This document shows, piece after piece, positions 10,549 to 21,098 of a DNA stretch of 64,000 nt; positions within the stretch are counted from its first letter, which is position 1; each line of letters opens with the position of its first letter. The position numbers were made by a program, and so were the translations under genes. The notes under the pieces are model-generated. The model worked only from the letters and a program-made list of their open reading frames with translations, was not told where the DNA came from and ran no database searches. Where the stretch lies: positions 1-64,000 of the forward strand of contig JAUICL010000001.1 in NCBI GenBank assembly GCA_030427905.1. The letters are read 5' to 3'. The DNA comes from Bacteroidia bacterium (GTDB taxonomy: Bacteria; Bacteroidota; Bacteroidia; Flavobacteriales_D; Cryomorphaceae).

Positions 10549-12157
10549 GGTAGCGGCACTCGCCCTTATTCTCTTCTCATGCTTCCAATCAGAAGAAGCA
10601 GACCTGATCATTCACAATGCCATGATCAACTCTATGGATGAGATGAACACCACCTATCAGGCGGTGGCGGTGAAAGATGGGCGCATTATCGATCTGGGTC
10701 CCGAACGAGAAATCATGAATAGGTATCGGGCCAAGAAAACCATCGATGCGAGAAAGCAATTTGTCTATCCAGGCTTCTACGATGCTCATTCACACTTCAT
10801 GGGTTATGCTCGAAACCTGGGTGAGCTGAGTTTGCACGGTGTGGAATCTGAGAATGAAATGGTAGAACGCGTAGCTGCTTTTGGTGAAAAGTCAGAACGG
10901 GAATGGATCGTAGGAGACGGATGGGACCAGAATCTCTGGGATTCAAAATCGTTTCCTACGAAAGCAAAATTGGACGAACTGTTTCCCGATAGACCCGTCT
11001 ATTTAACTCGCGTGGATGGACATGCTGCGCTTGCCAACGGTGCTGCATTGAAGCTTGGAGGTATCACGGCAGGTCAACAAATCGCTGGGGGCGAAGTGTT
11101 ACTTGATGATAATGGCGAGATGACTGGCATATTGCTCGATATGGCTATGGAGCCTATGTGGAATGTCATACCCGACATATTGGATGATGAAATGGTAAAT
11201 TACCTACTCGAAGCTGAAGAACATTGCTTGAATGCAGGATTAACGACAGTCACAGATGCCGGATTGCCCGTATCTGCCGTTCAGTTTTTAGACAGTCTTC
11301 AAAAGGCGGGTGTACTGAAAATTAACGTCTATGCCATGCTTCAACCGGGTGAAAAAACCATTGACTTTATGAAAAGCGGCCCCTATAAAACGGATCGGCT
11401 GACGGTGTCGGGTGTGAAGCTTTACGGCGACGGTGCCTTGGGATCTCGCGGAGCCTGGCTGAAGGAGCCCTATTCAGATGCTCCCCATTCTCACGGTTTG
11501 CAAATTCTCGATCAGGAAACCTACGCTATGTATTCCCAAGCATGTATCGACTATGGATACCAATTGTGTACGCACTGCATCGGTGATTCATCCAACTCTA
11601 CCCTATTAAATTGGTATGCCGAATCGCTAGGCGGAATGAATGATCTGCGGTGGCGAATCGAACATGCCCAAATCGTTAGTCCAGAAGACAGGCACTTCTT
11701 TAAGGATTACGCCATCATTCCTAGCGTGCAGCCGTGCCATGCCACAAGCGATGGTCCATGGGCAAAAGAACGACTCGGAAGTCAGCGGATGCCATCAGCC
11801 TATGCCTACAACTCATTGCTTGAAGAGCTAGGTGTACTGGCCATCGGAACGGATTTTCCCGTAGAGCGGATTTATCCGATAGAGAATTTCTACGCAGCGG
11901 TATTCCGCAAGCATCGTTTCGGCGAACCCATTGATGGATTTCAAATGGAAGAAGCCATTTCAAGAGAATCGAGCCTGAGGGGAATGACTATTTGGGCAGC
12001 GCTCGCTTCCTTCGAAGAAAAAGATAAAGGAAGCATCGAAATTGGAAAAGTGGCCGATTTGATCATTCTAAACCGAGACTTGCTCAAGGCTCCTGAATCT
12101 GAAATTCTGAAAACCAAAGTAGTACACACCATTTTGCACGGTGAGTTAGTGAATTGA
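10523..12157 (+). CDS. Amidohydrolase family lipoprotein (YtcJ-like)
   Basis: A metal-dependent hydrolase of the Amidohydro_3 (YtcJ-like) group, 544 residues from the GTG at 10523. That start gives a short basic N-terminus and a clean lipobox, LFSC with Cys20, so the enzyme is probably a lipoprotein exposed to the periplasm. The longer in-frame ATG at 10490 would put 11 extra polar residues ahead of the signal. Metal-binding HSH follows the first beta-sandwich segment (YPGFYDAHSHF), and later His and Asp ligands are visible in HCIGDSS, EHAQIVSP and IGTDFPVE. It overlaps the upstream dehydrogenase by 26 bases. The substrate is unknown. Confidence 0.85.
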   Translation: MRTIYIRIKVAALALILFSCFQSEEADLIIHNAMINSMDEMNTTYQAVAVKDGRIIDLGPEREIMNRYRAKKTIDARKQFVYPGFYDAHSHFMGYARNLGELSLHGVESENEMVERVAAFGEKSEREWIVGDGWDQNLWDSKSFPTKAKLDELFPDRPVYLTRVDGHAALANGAALKLGGITAGQQIAGGEVLLDDNGEMTGILLDMAMEPMWNVIPDILDDEMVNYLLEAEEHCLNAGLTTVTDAGLPVSAVQFLDSLQKAGVLKINVYAMLQPGEKTIDFMKSGPYKTDRLTVSGVKLYGDGALGSRGAWLKEPYSDAPHSHGLQILDQETYAMYSQACIDYGYQLCTHCIGDSSNSTLLNWYAESLGGMNDLRWRIEHAQIVSPEDRHFFKDYAIIPSVQPCHATSDGPWAKERLGSQRMPSAYAYNSLLEELGVLAIGTDFPVERIYPIENFYAAVFRKHRFGEPIDGFQMEEAISRESSLRGMTIWAALASFEEKDKGSIEIGKVADLIILNRDLLKAPESEILKTKVVHTILHGELVN

Positions 12158-12286
12158 TCTCACAATATCGCCAGAAGTCATACTCTGTAAAGAGTTGATT
12201 CAATCAAAACACAACAAGGTTGACGCAATTTAGTCGGATTTGAGATCAAAATATTCCCTATTTTGCAGGGTTAGATTTTAAAGATT

Positions 12287-14059
12287 ATGGGGCTTTCAGC
12301 TGAAACGACGAGATTATTTGATTTTATACCATACCAACTTCAACAGTTTCCACAAGACGTTTGCCTTGCCGGCAAAGAAAATGGAACTTGGCGAACATAT
12401 AGCACTCAGGAAATCCTGAACGCGGCTAATGAATTGAGTACTGGACTATTGAGAAAAGGAATAGGTCCTGGCGACAAGGTAGCGCTGATAGCCAACAACC
12501 GTCCAGAATGGATCATAGCCGATTTAGCTATCCTTCAAATCGGCGCGATAAACGTCCCTATTTACTCGACGATCAGCGAAAAGGATTATGCCTTTATATT
12601 TAATGATTCAGAAGTAAAACTCTGTTTCGTTTCTGACGAAGAACTCTTAAGCAAGGCCAAGAAAGCACAGGAGTCTTCACCGAGCTTGAGTGAAATTTAC
12701 ACCTTCGAACCCATTACGGACGCACTCCACTGGTCTGAATTGTTGGACACCAGACCCGATATGGATAAAATCAACGAGCTAAAAGCGGGTGTAAAAGCAT
12801 CTGATCTCGCTACCTTGATTTACACATCAGGTACCACTGGAGTGCCCAAAGGCGTTATGCTATCGCACCAAAACATCGCGAGCAATGTGATCGCTTCAAA
12901 AGAACGCTTACCCGTCAATGACTCGGCTCGCGGAGTGAGTTTCTTACCACTTTGTCACGTCTATGAGCGCATGCTTATTTACCTATACGCTTATACTGGA
13001 GTGTCTCTCTACTTTGCTGAAAGTATGGATACCATAGGTGCTGACATTAAGGAAGTAGGCCCTGAAGTATTCACTGCGGTACCACGGCTACTAGAAAAGG
13101 TGTACGATAAAATCATTGCCAAAGGAGAAGAGCTGGGCGGAATTAAGAAAGCTCTGTTCTTTTGGGCCGTAAGCGTTGGTGAGAAGTTTGAGCCTTACGG
13201 AGCCAACGGTCCCATTTACGAGATCAAACTCAAGTTAGCTCGGAAGCTCATTTTCAGCAAGTGGCAAGAAGCCCTTGGAGGAAACGTAAAAGCTATTGCG
13301 AGTGGTAGTGCCGCTTTAAACCCACGACTCGCTCGCATTTTCAATGCCGCCAATATTCCTGTGCTAGAAGGGTATGGCTTGACAGAAACATCGCCTGTCA
13401 TAAGTGTGAATCAGATCGAAAATGGTGGGATGAAAATTGGAACTACGGGTCGCCCTATCAAGGATGTGCACGTTAAAATTGCCGAGGACGGGGAGATCTT
13501 AGTCAAAGGACCAAATGTGATGATGGGCTACTACAAAAGGCCCGACCTGACATCTGAAGTAATCGACGAAGATGGCTGGTTTCACACGGGCGATATCGGC
13601 ACCATGGTCGGTGGCGAGTTCTTGAAGATTACCGATCGCAAAAAAGAAATTTTCAAAACATCGGGTGGAAAGTATGTCGCACCGCAAATCATCGAGAATT
13701 CCTTCAAAGAAAGTCGGTTTATCGAACAGATTATGGTGATCGGAGAGAACAGAAAACACCCATCTGCCCTTGTCGTGCCTAACTACGAGTTTCTTGAAGA
13801 GTGGTGCAAACGCAAAGGCGTTTCATTCTCTGACAAGTCTGATTTGATCAACAACCAACGCGTAATTGATCGTTACCAACGAGAAATAGAAGAGAAAAAC
13901 AAGGAGTTTGGACGCTGGGAGCAGATCAAAAAATTCAAGCTGCTCAAGGACGAGTTCAGTATTGAAGGTGGTGAGATCACCCCAACACTTAAACTCAAGC
14001 GTAAAAAGATTCTCGAAAAATATGCCGCACTCATCGACGGTATTTACTCGGAGAATTAA
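12287..14059 (+). CDS. Long-chain acyl-CoA synthetase (AMP-forming)
   Basis: A 590-residue ANL-superfamily ligase that activates fatty acids to acyl-CoA with ATP and CoA. The phosphate-binding loop is YTSGTTGVPKGVMLSH, followed by the adenine/acyl motif YGLTETSP, the hinge region GWFHTGDIG and the C-terminal ITDRKKEIFKTSGGKYVAP. The long-chain type (FadD15-like) fits both length and motif spelling. A near-consensus promoter, TTG with a 16-base spacer and TATTTTG (12259-12265), precedes it. It would feed the beta-oxidation operon at 21140-27481. Confidence 0.93.
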   Translation: MGLSAETTRLFDFIPYQLQQFPQDVCLAGKENGTWRTYSTQEILNAANELSTGLLRKGIGPGDKVALIANNRPEWIIADLAILQIGAINVPIYSTISEKDYAFIFNDSEVKLCFVSDEELLSKAKKAQESSPSLSEIYTFEPITDALHWSELLDTRPDMDKINELKAGVKASDLATLIYTSGTTGVPKGVMLSHQNIASNVIASKERLPVNDSARGVSFLPLCHVYERMLIYLYAYTGVSLYFAESMDTIGADIKEVGPEVFTAVPRLLEKVYDKIIAKGEELGGIKKALFFWAVSVGEKFEPYGANGPIYEIKLKLARKLIFSKWQEALGGNVKAIASGSAALNPRLARIFNAANIPVLEGYGLTETSPVISVNQIENGGMKIGTTGRPIKDVHVKIAEDGEILVKGPNVMMGYYKRPDLTSEVIDEDGWFHTGDIGTMVGGEFLKITDRKKEIFKTSGGKYVAPQIIENSFKESRFIEQIMVIGENRKHPSALVVPNYEFLEEWCKRKGVSFSDKSDLINNQRVIDRYQREIEEKNKEFGRWEQIKKFKLLKDEFSIEGGEITPTLKLKRKKILEKYAALIDGIYSEN

Positions 14060-14097
14060 ACTCCTTTTCGGAACTTTACCCTCTTAAAAAGGATTAA

Positions 14098-14775
14098 ATG
14101 AAACCACGTGCCTGGATGCTTACGGTATCCATCTTTTTAGTTGTCCTGATCATTGGGATGTTCTTCGCTTATCCACTTTTGAAGCCTGCCAAAAAGCTAA
14201 AAGTGTATCAGCCTTCAGACGTCAATCCGAAACTCGTTGATGAGTCGCTTCAAAACCAGGATGCCGATCACACTATCGCTTCTTTCTCGTTGATGAACCA
14301 AGAAGGGAAAACCATCACCGAAAAGAACTTCGACAATAAGATTTACGTCGCCGACTTCTTCTTCGCGACCTGCCCGAGCATCTGTCCGATCATGAGTGCC
14401 AACATAGCCGATCTCCAGGAGAAGTTTTCAGACAGGCCCGAAGTTATGTTTCTCTCGCATTCGGTAACTCCAGACATAGACTCTGTAGCTGCCTTGGCTG
14501 AATACGGAGAGCGTTATGGAGCCAACCCCGAAGTGTGGATGCTCACCACTGGCGATAAAAAAGAAATCTATCGACTCGCTCGCAAAAGTTATTTCGCCGT
14601 GCTAGATGAAGGAGATGGTGGAGTTCAAGACTTTATCCATACCGAAAACTTCATTTTGGTTGACACCAAGAAGCGAATCAGAGGATACTACGATGGTACC
14701 AGCCCTACCGATATGGAGCGTTTGGCTGAAGAGATTGAAATTCTTCTTGCCGAATCTTTTCCCGCAGAAGAATGA
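14098..14775 (+). CDS. SCO1/SenC/PrrC family protein
   Basis: A 225-residue membrane-anchored thioredoxin-fold protein used in copper delivery to, or redox care of, cytochrome c oxidase. An N-terminal membrane anchor (about residues 7-27) precedes the fold. The copper-binding CxxxC motif is in ATCPSICPIM and the conserved His in FIHTENFILVD; both are intact. It overlaps the ABC-F gene by four bases (ATGA). No oxidase genes are in the window. Confidence 0.92.
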   Translation: MKPRAWMLTVSIFLVVLIIGMFFAYPLLKPAKKLKVYQPSDVNPKLVDESLQNQDADHTIASFSLMNQEGKTITEKNFDNKIYVADFFFATCPSICPIMSANIADLQEKFSDRPEVMFLSHSVTPDIDSVAALAEYGERYGANPEVWMLTTGDKKEIYRLARKSYFAVLDEGDGGVQDFIHTENFILVDTKKRIRGYYDGTSPTDMERLAEEIEILLAESFPAEE

Positions 14776-16637
14776 ACGTTCTCTCGGTCGAAAATATCTC
14801 GAAGCGGTTTGGACACCGCATGCTCTTTGAGAACTTCTCATTTGGGATGGCTCAAGGCGAAAAATTAGCCATTGTAGCTCCCAACGGATCTGGAAAGAGC
14901 ACCATGCTCAAAGCTGTAGCCGGTGAAGAGCCAACCGATACGGGGAAAATCATTTTTCGAAATGGGCTGCGCGTAGGATACCTTCCGCAAGAACCTGTAT
15001 TCCCGGCGGGAATGAGTTTGCTCGAAGCCATCATGGTTTCCGACAACCCGTTGAAACGAGCCGTTCTGGAATACGAAAAGGCCTTAGAAAATCCAGATGA
15101 TGGCGACCGACTACAAAAGTGTCTGGACGAAATGGATCGGCAAAACGCATGGGACTACGAAGCCCGGGTTAAAGAAGTACTCGGCCAGTTGGGGATTCAA
15201 AACACCGATCTTCAAACCGATGCAGCTTCAGGTGGACAGAGAAAGCGCGCTGCCTTGGCCAAAGTCATGCTCGAACAGCCCGATTTCATTATTCTCGATG
15301 AGCCTACCAACCACCTAGATCTGGACACCATTGAATGGCTTGAGAAGTGGCTTGCTTCGGGCAACTTTACTTTGCTTATGGTCACACACGATCGATACTT
15401 TCTCGATCGCGTTTGTTCCGATATTATTGAGATAGATCGCGGTGAGCTGTTGAGATACACGGGAAACTATTCCTATTTTCTGGAGAAAAAAGCCGAAAGA
15501 AGGGCTCAACAATTGGCTACCCTTGACAAGGCCAAAAACCTATTCAAATCAGAGCTGGAGTGGATGCGCCGCATGCCAAAGGCACGAAGCACCAAATCGA
15601 AGTCTCGGGTTGACGCCTTCTACGATATAAAAAAGGAAGCCAAGAAGCGGTATGATGATGAGTCGGTTGAGATCAGCGTGAAAACCGAAAGACTCGGATC
15701 TAAGATCGTAGAGTTTCACAAAGTTTCGAAGGCTTACGGCGACATTCAGATTACCGATCAGCTCACATACACCTTCAATCGGAAGGAGAAACTTGGGATC
15801 GTCGGAAAAAACGGGACCGGAAAATCTTCTTTTGTTAAACTTTTACTTGGTGAAGAAAGTCCCGATGCAGGAAAAGTCGTTCACGGATCAACCATCAAGT
15901 TTGGGCATTACGACCAAGAAGGGTTAGTCAACGCCGACGACAAGAAAGTAATCGAAGTGGTTACGGCTATCGCGGAAGTCATCGAACTTAAAAAAGGGCA
16001 GAAACTCACGGCCGCACAGCTCCTTGAGCGATTTTTGTTCTCAAGAGAAAAGCAGTGGCAATACGTTTCTACCTTGAGTGGGGGCGAGAAGCGAAGACTC
16101 TATCTCTGCACTGTTTTGATGGCCAACCCAAATTTCTTGGTGCTCGATGAGCCCACCAACGATCTGGACATCGATACCCTTCAGGTTTTGGAAGACTATC
16201 TCCAGAGTTTTGATGGCTGTCTCGTGGTGGTTTCGCACGACCGGTTCTTTATGGACAAGGTGGTCGATCACCTGTTTGTTTTTGAAGGCCAGGGTGCCAT
16301 TCGCGATTTTCCTGGAAACTACACCCAGTACCGAGAGAAAGTCAGAGCCGAAGAAAGCGAACGCAAAAAAGAAGAATTGCCCCAAAAGTCTGCGGCATCG
16401 AATGCAGCAGAGCCAAAGCAGAAAACGAAGCTGACTTACGGTGAAAAACTCGAATTCGAAAAACTCGAAGGTGAGATATTCGAGCTGGAATCAAAAAAGG
16501 ACGAGCTGGCAGAGGCCCTATCCAATACAAGTTCGAATGACGAGTTGATGGAACTCTCATCAAAGCTCGACGCTTTGGTGAAAGAAATCGAATCGAAAAC
16601 CGAGCGCTGGATGGAGTTGGCGCAGTGGGCGGAGTAG
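14772..16637 (+). CDS. ABC-F family ATP-binding protein (Uup-like)
   Basis: A 621-residue soluble protein with two ABC ATPase domains and no membrane segments, typical of ABC-F factors that act on the ribosome. The first Walker A is APNGSGKST and its signature SGGQRKRAAL; the second is GKNGTGKSS with signature LSGGEKRRLY. Both Walker B regions read LDEPTN. A basic linker with two Arg-Met pairs (RRMPKARSTKSKSR) and a C-terminal charged coiled coil (about residues 550-620) point to the Uup subgroup. Translationally coupled to the SCO gene. Confidence 0.92.
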   Translation: MNVLSVENISKRFGHRMLFENFSFGMAQGEKLAIVAPNGSGKSTMLKAVAGEEPTDTGKIIFRNGLRVGYLPQEPVFPAGMSLLEAIMVSDNPLKRAVLEYEKALENPDDGDRLQKCLDEMDRQNAWDYEARVKEVLGQLGIQNTDLQTDAASGGQRKRAALAKVMLEQPDFIILDEPTNHLDLDTIEWLEKWLASGNFTLLMVTHDRYFLDRVCSDIIEIDRGELLRYTGNYSYFLEKKAERRAQQLATLDKAKNLFKSELEWMRRMPKARSTKSKSRVDAFYDIKKEAKKRYDDESVEISVKTERLGSKIVEFHKVSKAYGDIQITDQLTYTFNRKEKLGIVGKNGTGKSSFVKLLLGEESPDAGKVVHGSTIKFGHYDQEGLVNADDKKVIEVVTAIAEVIELKKGQKLTAAQLLERFLFSREKQWQYVSTLSGGEKRRLYLCTVLMANPNFLVLDEPTNDLDIDTLQVLEDYLQSFDGCLVVVSHDRFFMDKVVDHLFVFEGQGAIRDFPGNYTQYREKVRAEESERKKEELPQKSAASNAAEPKQKTKLTYGEKLEFEKLEGEIFELESKKDELAEALSNTSSNDELMELSSKLDALVKEIESKTERWMELAQWAE

Positions 16638-16749
16638 ATTCAAGACTTTTTTACAAGTCTATCGGACTCGCACCCACTGAAAAAAGCCGACTTTGGGTGA
16701 AAACAAACCACCCATTCTCAGTAAATTAAAGAAACCCTAAAATTTACTG

Positions 16750-18741
16750 ATGATGAAATATTTATTGTTTTCAATTTTCGCCATTTCTTTCGTTCACTCC
16801 TTTGCGCAGTGCCCAGAAGAGTACATTGAGTTTAATAATCAAGCCGAAGTTGACGCCTTCGCTCAGCAATGGCCAAACTGTACTTTTTTTGATAACACGA
16901 TTATAATTAACAGTACATCCGAAGAAAATCCGATTCTTAATTTAACAGGTCTGAGCAATTTGGAAGGACTGACCAGTCTAAGAGTTCTAGGCCTAGGGGA
17001 GATGGACGACTATGCGCAATTTACAGGATTAGAAAACATCACATCCCTCGGAAACCTAGTCATTCGAGGCCAATGGAATCAGAGCGTATTTATTGAATCC
17101 CTTGCACCACTTAATCAAATTTCTGGAGCAATAGACTCACTTTCATTGGAATTTGTTCATTTGGCTGAAGAGATCCCAGATTTCAATTTCATCACAAACC
17201 TTAACCGTTTTCGAATACTTTATTCTGATGGGATTGTTCAAACTCCGTTATTCGAAAGTCTTTCACAACTAGGCGGGTACGAAGTAATCGGAAGCTTGCA
17301 AAGCGAATCTTCCTTAACAAGCGTTTACATTCCAAATGAAATTGAAGAACTTGATGCGAACGCATACATGGTAATCAAAGACTTTCCTTCTGTTGAAGAG
17401 ATCATAGGAGGTGGTAATTTGGAGAGCTGTGGTTCAATTCATATTAAAAACCTTCCTGGACTAAACTCGGTAGAGCCATTCACGAATCTCGTTTCTTGTG
17501 GTGACCTTTACCTTGAGTCGTGCAGGGAAGACCTATTCACAGCATTTCAATACTTAGAAGATGCCCAACAAGTTGGAATTAGAATCAATGTTCCGGAGCC
17601 CGATGAATCTTGTATTTCTCCGATTGAAACTCTCGATTTACGCATTGGAGAGAACTCCGATGAATTTGTGTGCACCAGTTTCGTCTTACTGGCCGATAGC
17701 ATTGAAGAGCTGAATGTGTTGACAAGTTTAACCGAAACTGAATACCTATACCTAAATGTTGGGTCTTGTGCAGAATTGACCGGCTTTGAGAACCTGAACA
17801 AACTAACTCGAACTCCCGAGTCGCTTATTCTTTACAGTACAAACTTGGTACATCTACCAAACTTTGAAAATCTAACTGAGATCAGAGGCGCGTTGAAGAT
17901 TTTTCCTCATCACACCCTATCAATGCTTGAAAATTTGGAAGGATTAGAGTCTTTAGAATTTCTAGAAGAGCTGGAAATAAAAGGCCATAACGACTCTGGT
18001 GATCCGTTCCCAAATCTCTCAAGCCTAAATGGTTTAGAATCAGTAGATACCCTTAACTTTTTAACATTGAAGGATCTATCATCTCTTTCAGATATTTCTG
18101 CTTTAAACGGGGTTAGTACAAGTAAGGAGATCCGGCTTCGCGATCTACCCTCTCTCGCGGCATTCGACTTTGATAACCTAAGCTCACTGAGTTTACTTCT
18201 TTTGTACAATTTGGGTATAGACACTTCTCCGAGTCTACCTTCAATGTTTCAAACAGAGTACATGTTCTTTCATGAGAATTCGAACCTCTCCTTGATCGAC
18301 TTTCAGAATTCAATAAATCTCGATGGGGGTGTATTGAGACTAGTTGACAATCAAAACTTAAGCTTTTGCGGCAACATGGAAGCTGTATGTCAACTGATTG
18401 AAACCGCTGGATCAGTAATTTTGGAAGGAAATGATATCGGCTGCAACACAGAATCAGAGATACTCGAAGCCTGTGCCCTTTCTACCGAGAGTCAAGAAAC
18501 CAACAATTTCAAACTCTATCCGAATCCAAGCAATGGAAAAGTTAGACTTGAGTGGGTTGGATCTAACCATGTTTCATCAATAGAAATCATGGACTTGACT
18601 GGACGAAGGGTAAACTTTGTTGAAACTGAGCCTGGACACCTTTACCATGAATTGGATTTTCAGGATTATCCTAGCGGGGTGTATTTGATTACCTCAGCTG
18701 GGACGAGTGGCAAATCAACCGTAAGGTTTGTAAAGCAGTAA
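16750..18741 (+). CDS. Secreted leucine-rich/receptor-L-like T9SS cargo
   Basis: A 663-residue exported protein. A signal peptide ends at SFAQ (about residue 20). The body is a series of leucine-rich, receptor-L-domain-like repeats of the form LxxLxxLxxLxI with asparagines at turns, from about residue 50 to 540. Residues from about 585 form a T9SS type A sorting domain (KLYPNPSNGKVRL, MDLTGRRV, YPSGVYLI). Likely a surface or secreted binding protein; the ligand is unknown. It neighbours another T9SS cargo at 18813, but each has its own upstream gap. Confidence 0.83.
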   Translation: MMKYLLFSIFAISFVHSFAQCPEEYIEFNNQAEVDAFAQQWPNCTFFDNTIIINSTSEENPILNLTGLSNLEGLTSLRVLGLGEMDDYAQFTGLENITSLGNLVIRGQWNQSVFIESLAPLNQISGAIDSLSLEFVHLAEEIPDFNFITNLNRFRILYSDGIVQTPLFESLSQLGGYEVIGSLQSESSLTSVYIPNEIEELDANAYMVIKDFPSVEEIIGGGNLESCGSIHIKNLPGLNSVEPFTNLVSCGDLYLESCREDLFTAFQYLEDAQQVGIRINVPEPDESCISPIETLDLRIGENSDEFVCTSFVLLADSIEELNVLTSLTETEYLYLNVGSCAELTGFENLNKLTRTPESLILYSTNLVHLPNFENLTEIRGALKIFPHHTLSMLENLEGLESLEFLEELEIKGHNDSGDPFPNLSSLNGLESVDTLNFLTLKDLSSLSDISALNGVSTSKEIRLRDLPSLAAFDFDNLSSLSLLLLYNLGIDTSPSLPSMFQTEYMFFHENSNLSLIDFQNSINLDGGVLRLVDNQNLSFCGNMEAVCQLIETAGSVILEGNDIGCNTESEILEACALSTESQETNNFKLYPNPSNGKVRLEWVGSNHVSSIEIMDLTGRRVNFVETEPGHLYHELDFQDYPSGVYLITSAGTSGKSTVRFVKQ

Positions 18742-18812
18742 ATGATAAGGTGATACAACCAATCTCATTTTTCTTCGTCAGGTCTATGATTTAACCCTAA
18801 AACTGAGACGCT

Positions 18813-20987
18813 ATGAGACAAATAACTATAGCCTTTTTTGTCCTCTTGAGCTTAAATGTGGCAGCTCAAGGATTTGTTACCGAACGCATCATCAAAAACG
18901 ATGAAATCAAATGGCATTTTACTGACAGTGTCAATCTCGTAATTGAAGTAAATGCGGAAGAAGGTATTTCTGGATACATTCTCAATATTAAAGGAATACA
19001 CGATGAATTGGAAGATAGTGTGGCGTACTGCGTTCTTGCTGACTCAATTTTTGCCCCTGAAATCCATACAATTAATGTAAATCTAGGAGAGTGCAACCCA
19101 GAGTCAGTTACTTCTGAACAATTATTAAGATACTACTATGAAGCAGAACTAGTACTTGCCAATAATGATAGCTCCCCAACCAGAATAATCGAATTTTATG
19201 TTAGTCCACATTCAATGCTAAACAATCCCGAGTTTCAATGTGACTATCGGTTTTTAAAGCAAGGAGTAAGTGCGCTTACTCAGTCTATTGATATCCCTGT
19301 AGAATCTCAAGACCCTTTAGCAATTGTGGAAGGAGTAGAAGTAATTCTTGATTTTAGATTTGCGAATATACCATTCGGGATAACTTCTTACATAGAAAGC
19401 CCAGATTTGGACAGGGTATATTTGGATAGTGCTGGGTTTGACTTCAATTCAGCTCAGGGTGTGAGCCGAGGTTATGCATACAACGTTGATTTTGACAGCC
19501 CAGATCAAACCTATGGATATTTTAGTCCTTACCATCAGTTAGAACAGTTAAATGGCACATATATCAACGGGGAATGGAAGGTTAAAGTCGAACAAAACAC
19601 ATCGAATGACTTATTTGGTGGATGTGTAAATTTTCACACTTCTCTTTGCATGCAAACTGTTTCAGGTTTAATTTTCTTCGACACCAACAGTGATGGAGAG
19701 TGGGGCGAAGAAGAGTCGGCTTATTCAGGAATAATTGAGAATTCTGAATCGAATGGTTATTATTATACAAACGAAACTGGAGAATTCCAGTTCTGTTCCC
19801 TTGGGGATCTAACTATAGTTCAACCGTTAAATCCGCCTAGTTATTATCAATTTGTGCCAGATTCATATGAATTAGACTTCACAGAACAGGATAGTTTTGA
19901 AGATCTACAATTCGCTCTTCAACCAATTGGCGAATTCGACGACCTCGAAATCGACCTCTATCACACTTTTCCCGATAGGCCAGGGTTCGACAATACCTAT
20001 TATGTTTCATACCAAAATGTTGGCACTACTTGTATTGATGATGCCTCCGTGGTAATCAATCTCGATCCAGCCCTGACCATTGACGGCGTGGAAGGTGTAG
20101 ATTACACGATCGACGGAAATACAATCACCGCATATTTAGGGACACTTTGTTATCCTGAGAGTGGGAGTTTCGTTATCCACCATACCCTTTCGGAAGATAC
20201 ACCAATAGGTACGATACTCGAAAACACCGCAACAATCCAACCTATCGAAACGGATTACGATTCTACAAACAACATTGACAATCACGAATCTGAAGTGTTT
20301 GGTTCATATGACCCCAACGACAAGCTGGTAACACCTGAAGAGTTCCATCCTTCATTTCTTGAAACAGACCAATCACTTGAGTACATGATTCGCTTCCAGA
20401 ACACAGGGACTTTTTACGCTGAGAACGTCGTGATCGTGGATACCATGGACTCGAAACTCGACCTGGGTAGTTTTGAACTCGTTTCTGTATCGCACAATGT
20501 GGAAGTTGAGTTTGAAGGAAATGAAGTTTCGTTCATTTTCAATGACATCTTTCTAGCTGACAGCACAGCAAACGAACCAGAAAGCCATGGATATGTGCGA
20601 TACCGCATTAGACCAAAGGATGACATGAGCATCGGAGAGTCTATCGATAATACGGCCTATATCTATTTCGATTTCAACGAGCCCATTATCACCAATACCA
20701 CTTCTACCCCGCTTACAGAAACAGTCGGCGTGTATGAAATTGACCAAATTGAGCTCACCGCTTTTCCAAACCCAGCGGAAAATGAGATTACCGTGATGTG
20801 GCCACAAGGCATTACAATGGATGGGGTGGTCGTTTTGGATCTTGCCGGCAAAGAAGCGATAAGCCTGAGCTTGGATAATCAAAACAACCAAGTCACCATT
20901 CCTATCTCAAAGCTTTCTTCTGGAATCTATATCATCGAATCGATTGGTGAAACTCAAGCCAAACCGATAAAAATGATCAAGCACTAG
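18813..20987 (+). CDS. Multi-domain T9SS cargo with P-domain-like and SdrD-B-like modules
   Basis: A 724-residue exported protein. After a signal peptide (ending AAQG), a region at about residues 170-285 resembles a proprotein-convertase P domain (LNGTYINGEWKVKVEQN). Next is an SdrD B-like module (GLIFFDTNSDGEWGEEES, about 290-350), then a DUF11/CARDB-like tandem beta domain with SYDPNDKLVTP (about 500), frequent in Bacteroidota surface proteins, and finally a T9SS type A sorting domain (about 645-724, AFPNPAENEITV). No catalytic domain is seen. A strong terminator follows. Confidence 0.83.
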   Translation: MRQITIAFFVLLSLNVAAQGFVTERIIKNDEIKWHFTDSVNLVIEVNAEEGISGYILNIKGIHDELEDSVAYCVLADSIFAPEIHTINVNLGECNPESVTSEQLLRYYYEAELVLANNDSSPTRIIEFYVSPHSMLNNPEFQCDYRFLKQGVSALTQSIDIPVESQDPLAIVEGVEVILDFRFANIPFGITSYIESPDLDRVYLDSAGFDFNSAQGVSRGYAYNVDFDSPDQTYGYFSPYHQLEQLNGTYINGEWKVKVEQNTSNDLFGGCVNFHTSLCMQTVSGLIFFDTNSDGEWGEEESAYSGIIENSESNGYYYTNETGEFQFCSLGDLTIVQPLNPPSYYQFVPDSYELDFTEQDSFEDLQFALQPIGEFDDLEIDLYHTFPDRPGFDNTYYVSYQNVGTTCIDDASVVINLDPALTIDGVEGVDYTIDGNTITAYLGTLCYPESGSFVIHHTLSEDTPIGTILENTATIQPIETDYDSTNNIDNHESEVFGSYDPNDKLVTPEEFHPSFLETDQSLEYMIRFQNTGTFYAENVVIVDTMDSKLDLGSFELVSVSHNVEVEFEGNEVSFIFNDIFLADSTANEPESHGYVRYRIRPKDDMSIGESIDNTAYIYFDFNEPIITNTTSTPLTETVGVYEIDQIELTAFPNPAENEITVMWPQGITMDGVVVLDLAGKEAISLSLDNQNNQVTIPISKLSSGIYIIESIGETQAKPIKMIKH

Positions 20988-21005
20988 ATTAGTAAAACCT
21001 TATTT

Positions 21006-21047
21006 GAAAGCCCCTTCGTTTATAATTGCGAAGGGGCTTTCTCTTTC
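21006..21047 (+). terminator. Rho-independent terminator after the 18813 gene
   Basis: A perfect 13-base-pair stem, GAAAGCCCCTTCG (21006-21018) with CGAAGGGGCTTTC (21029-21041), a 10-base loop, then CTCTTTC. It separates the T9SS cargo from the fad operon. Confidence 0.85.
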
Positions 21048-21098
21048 ATATCCATTCGTGCAGATCGGTTGGGATCAAAATCTAAAAATGAATCCTAA

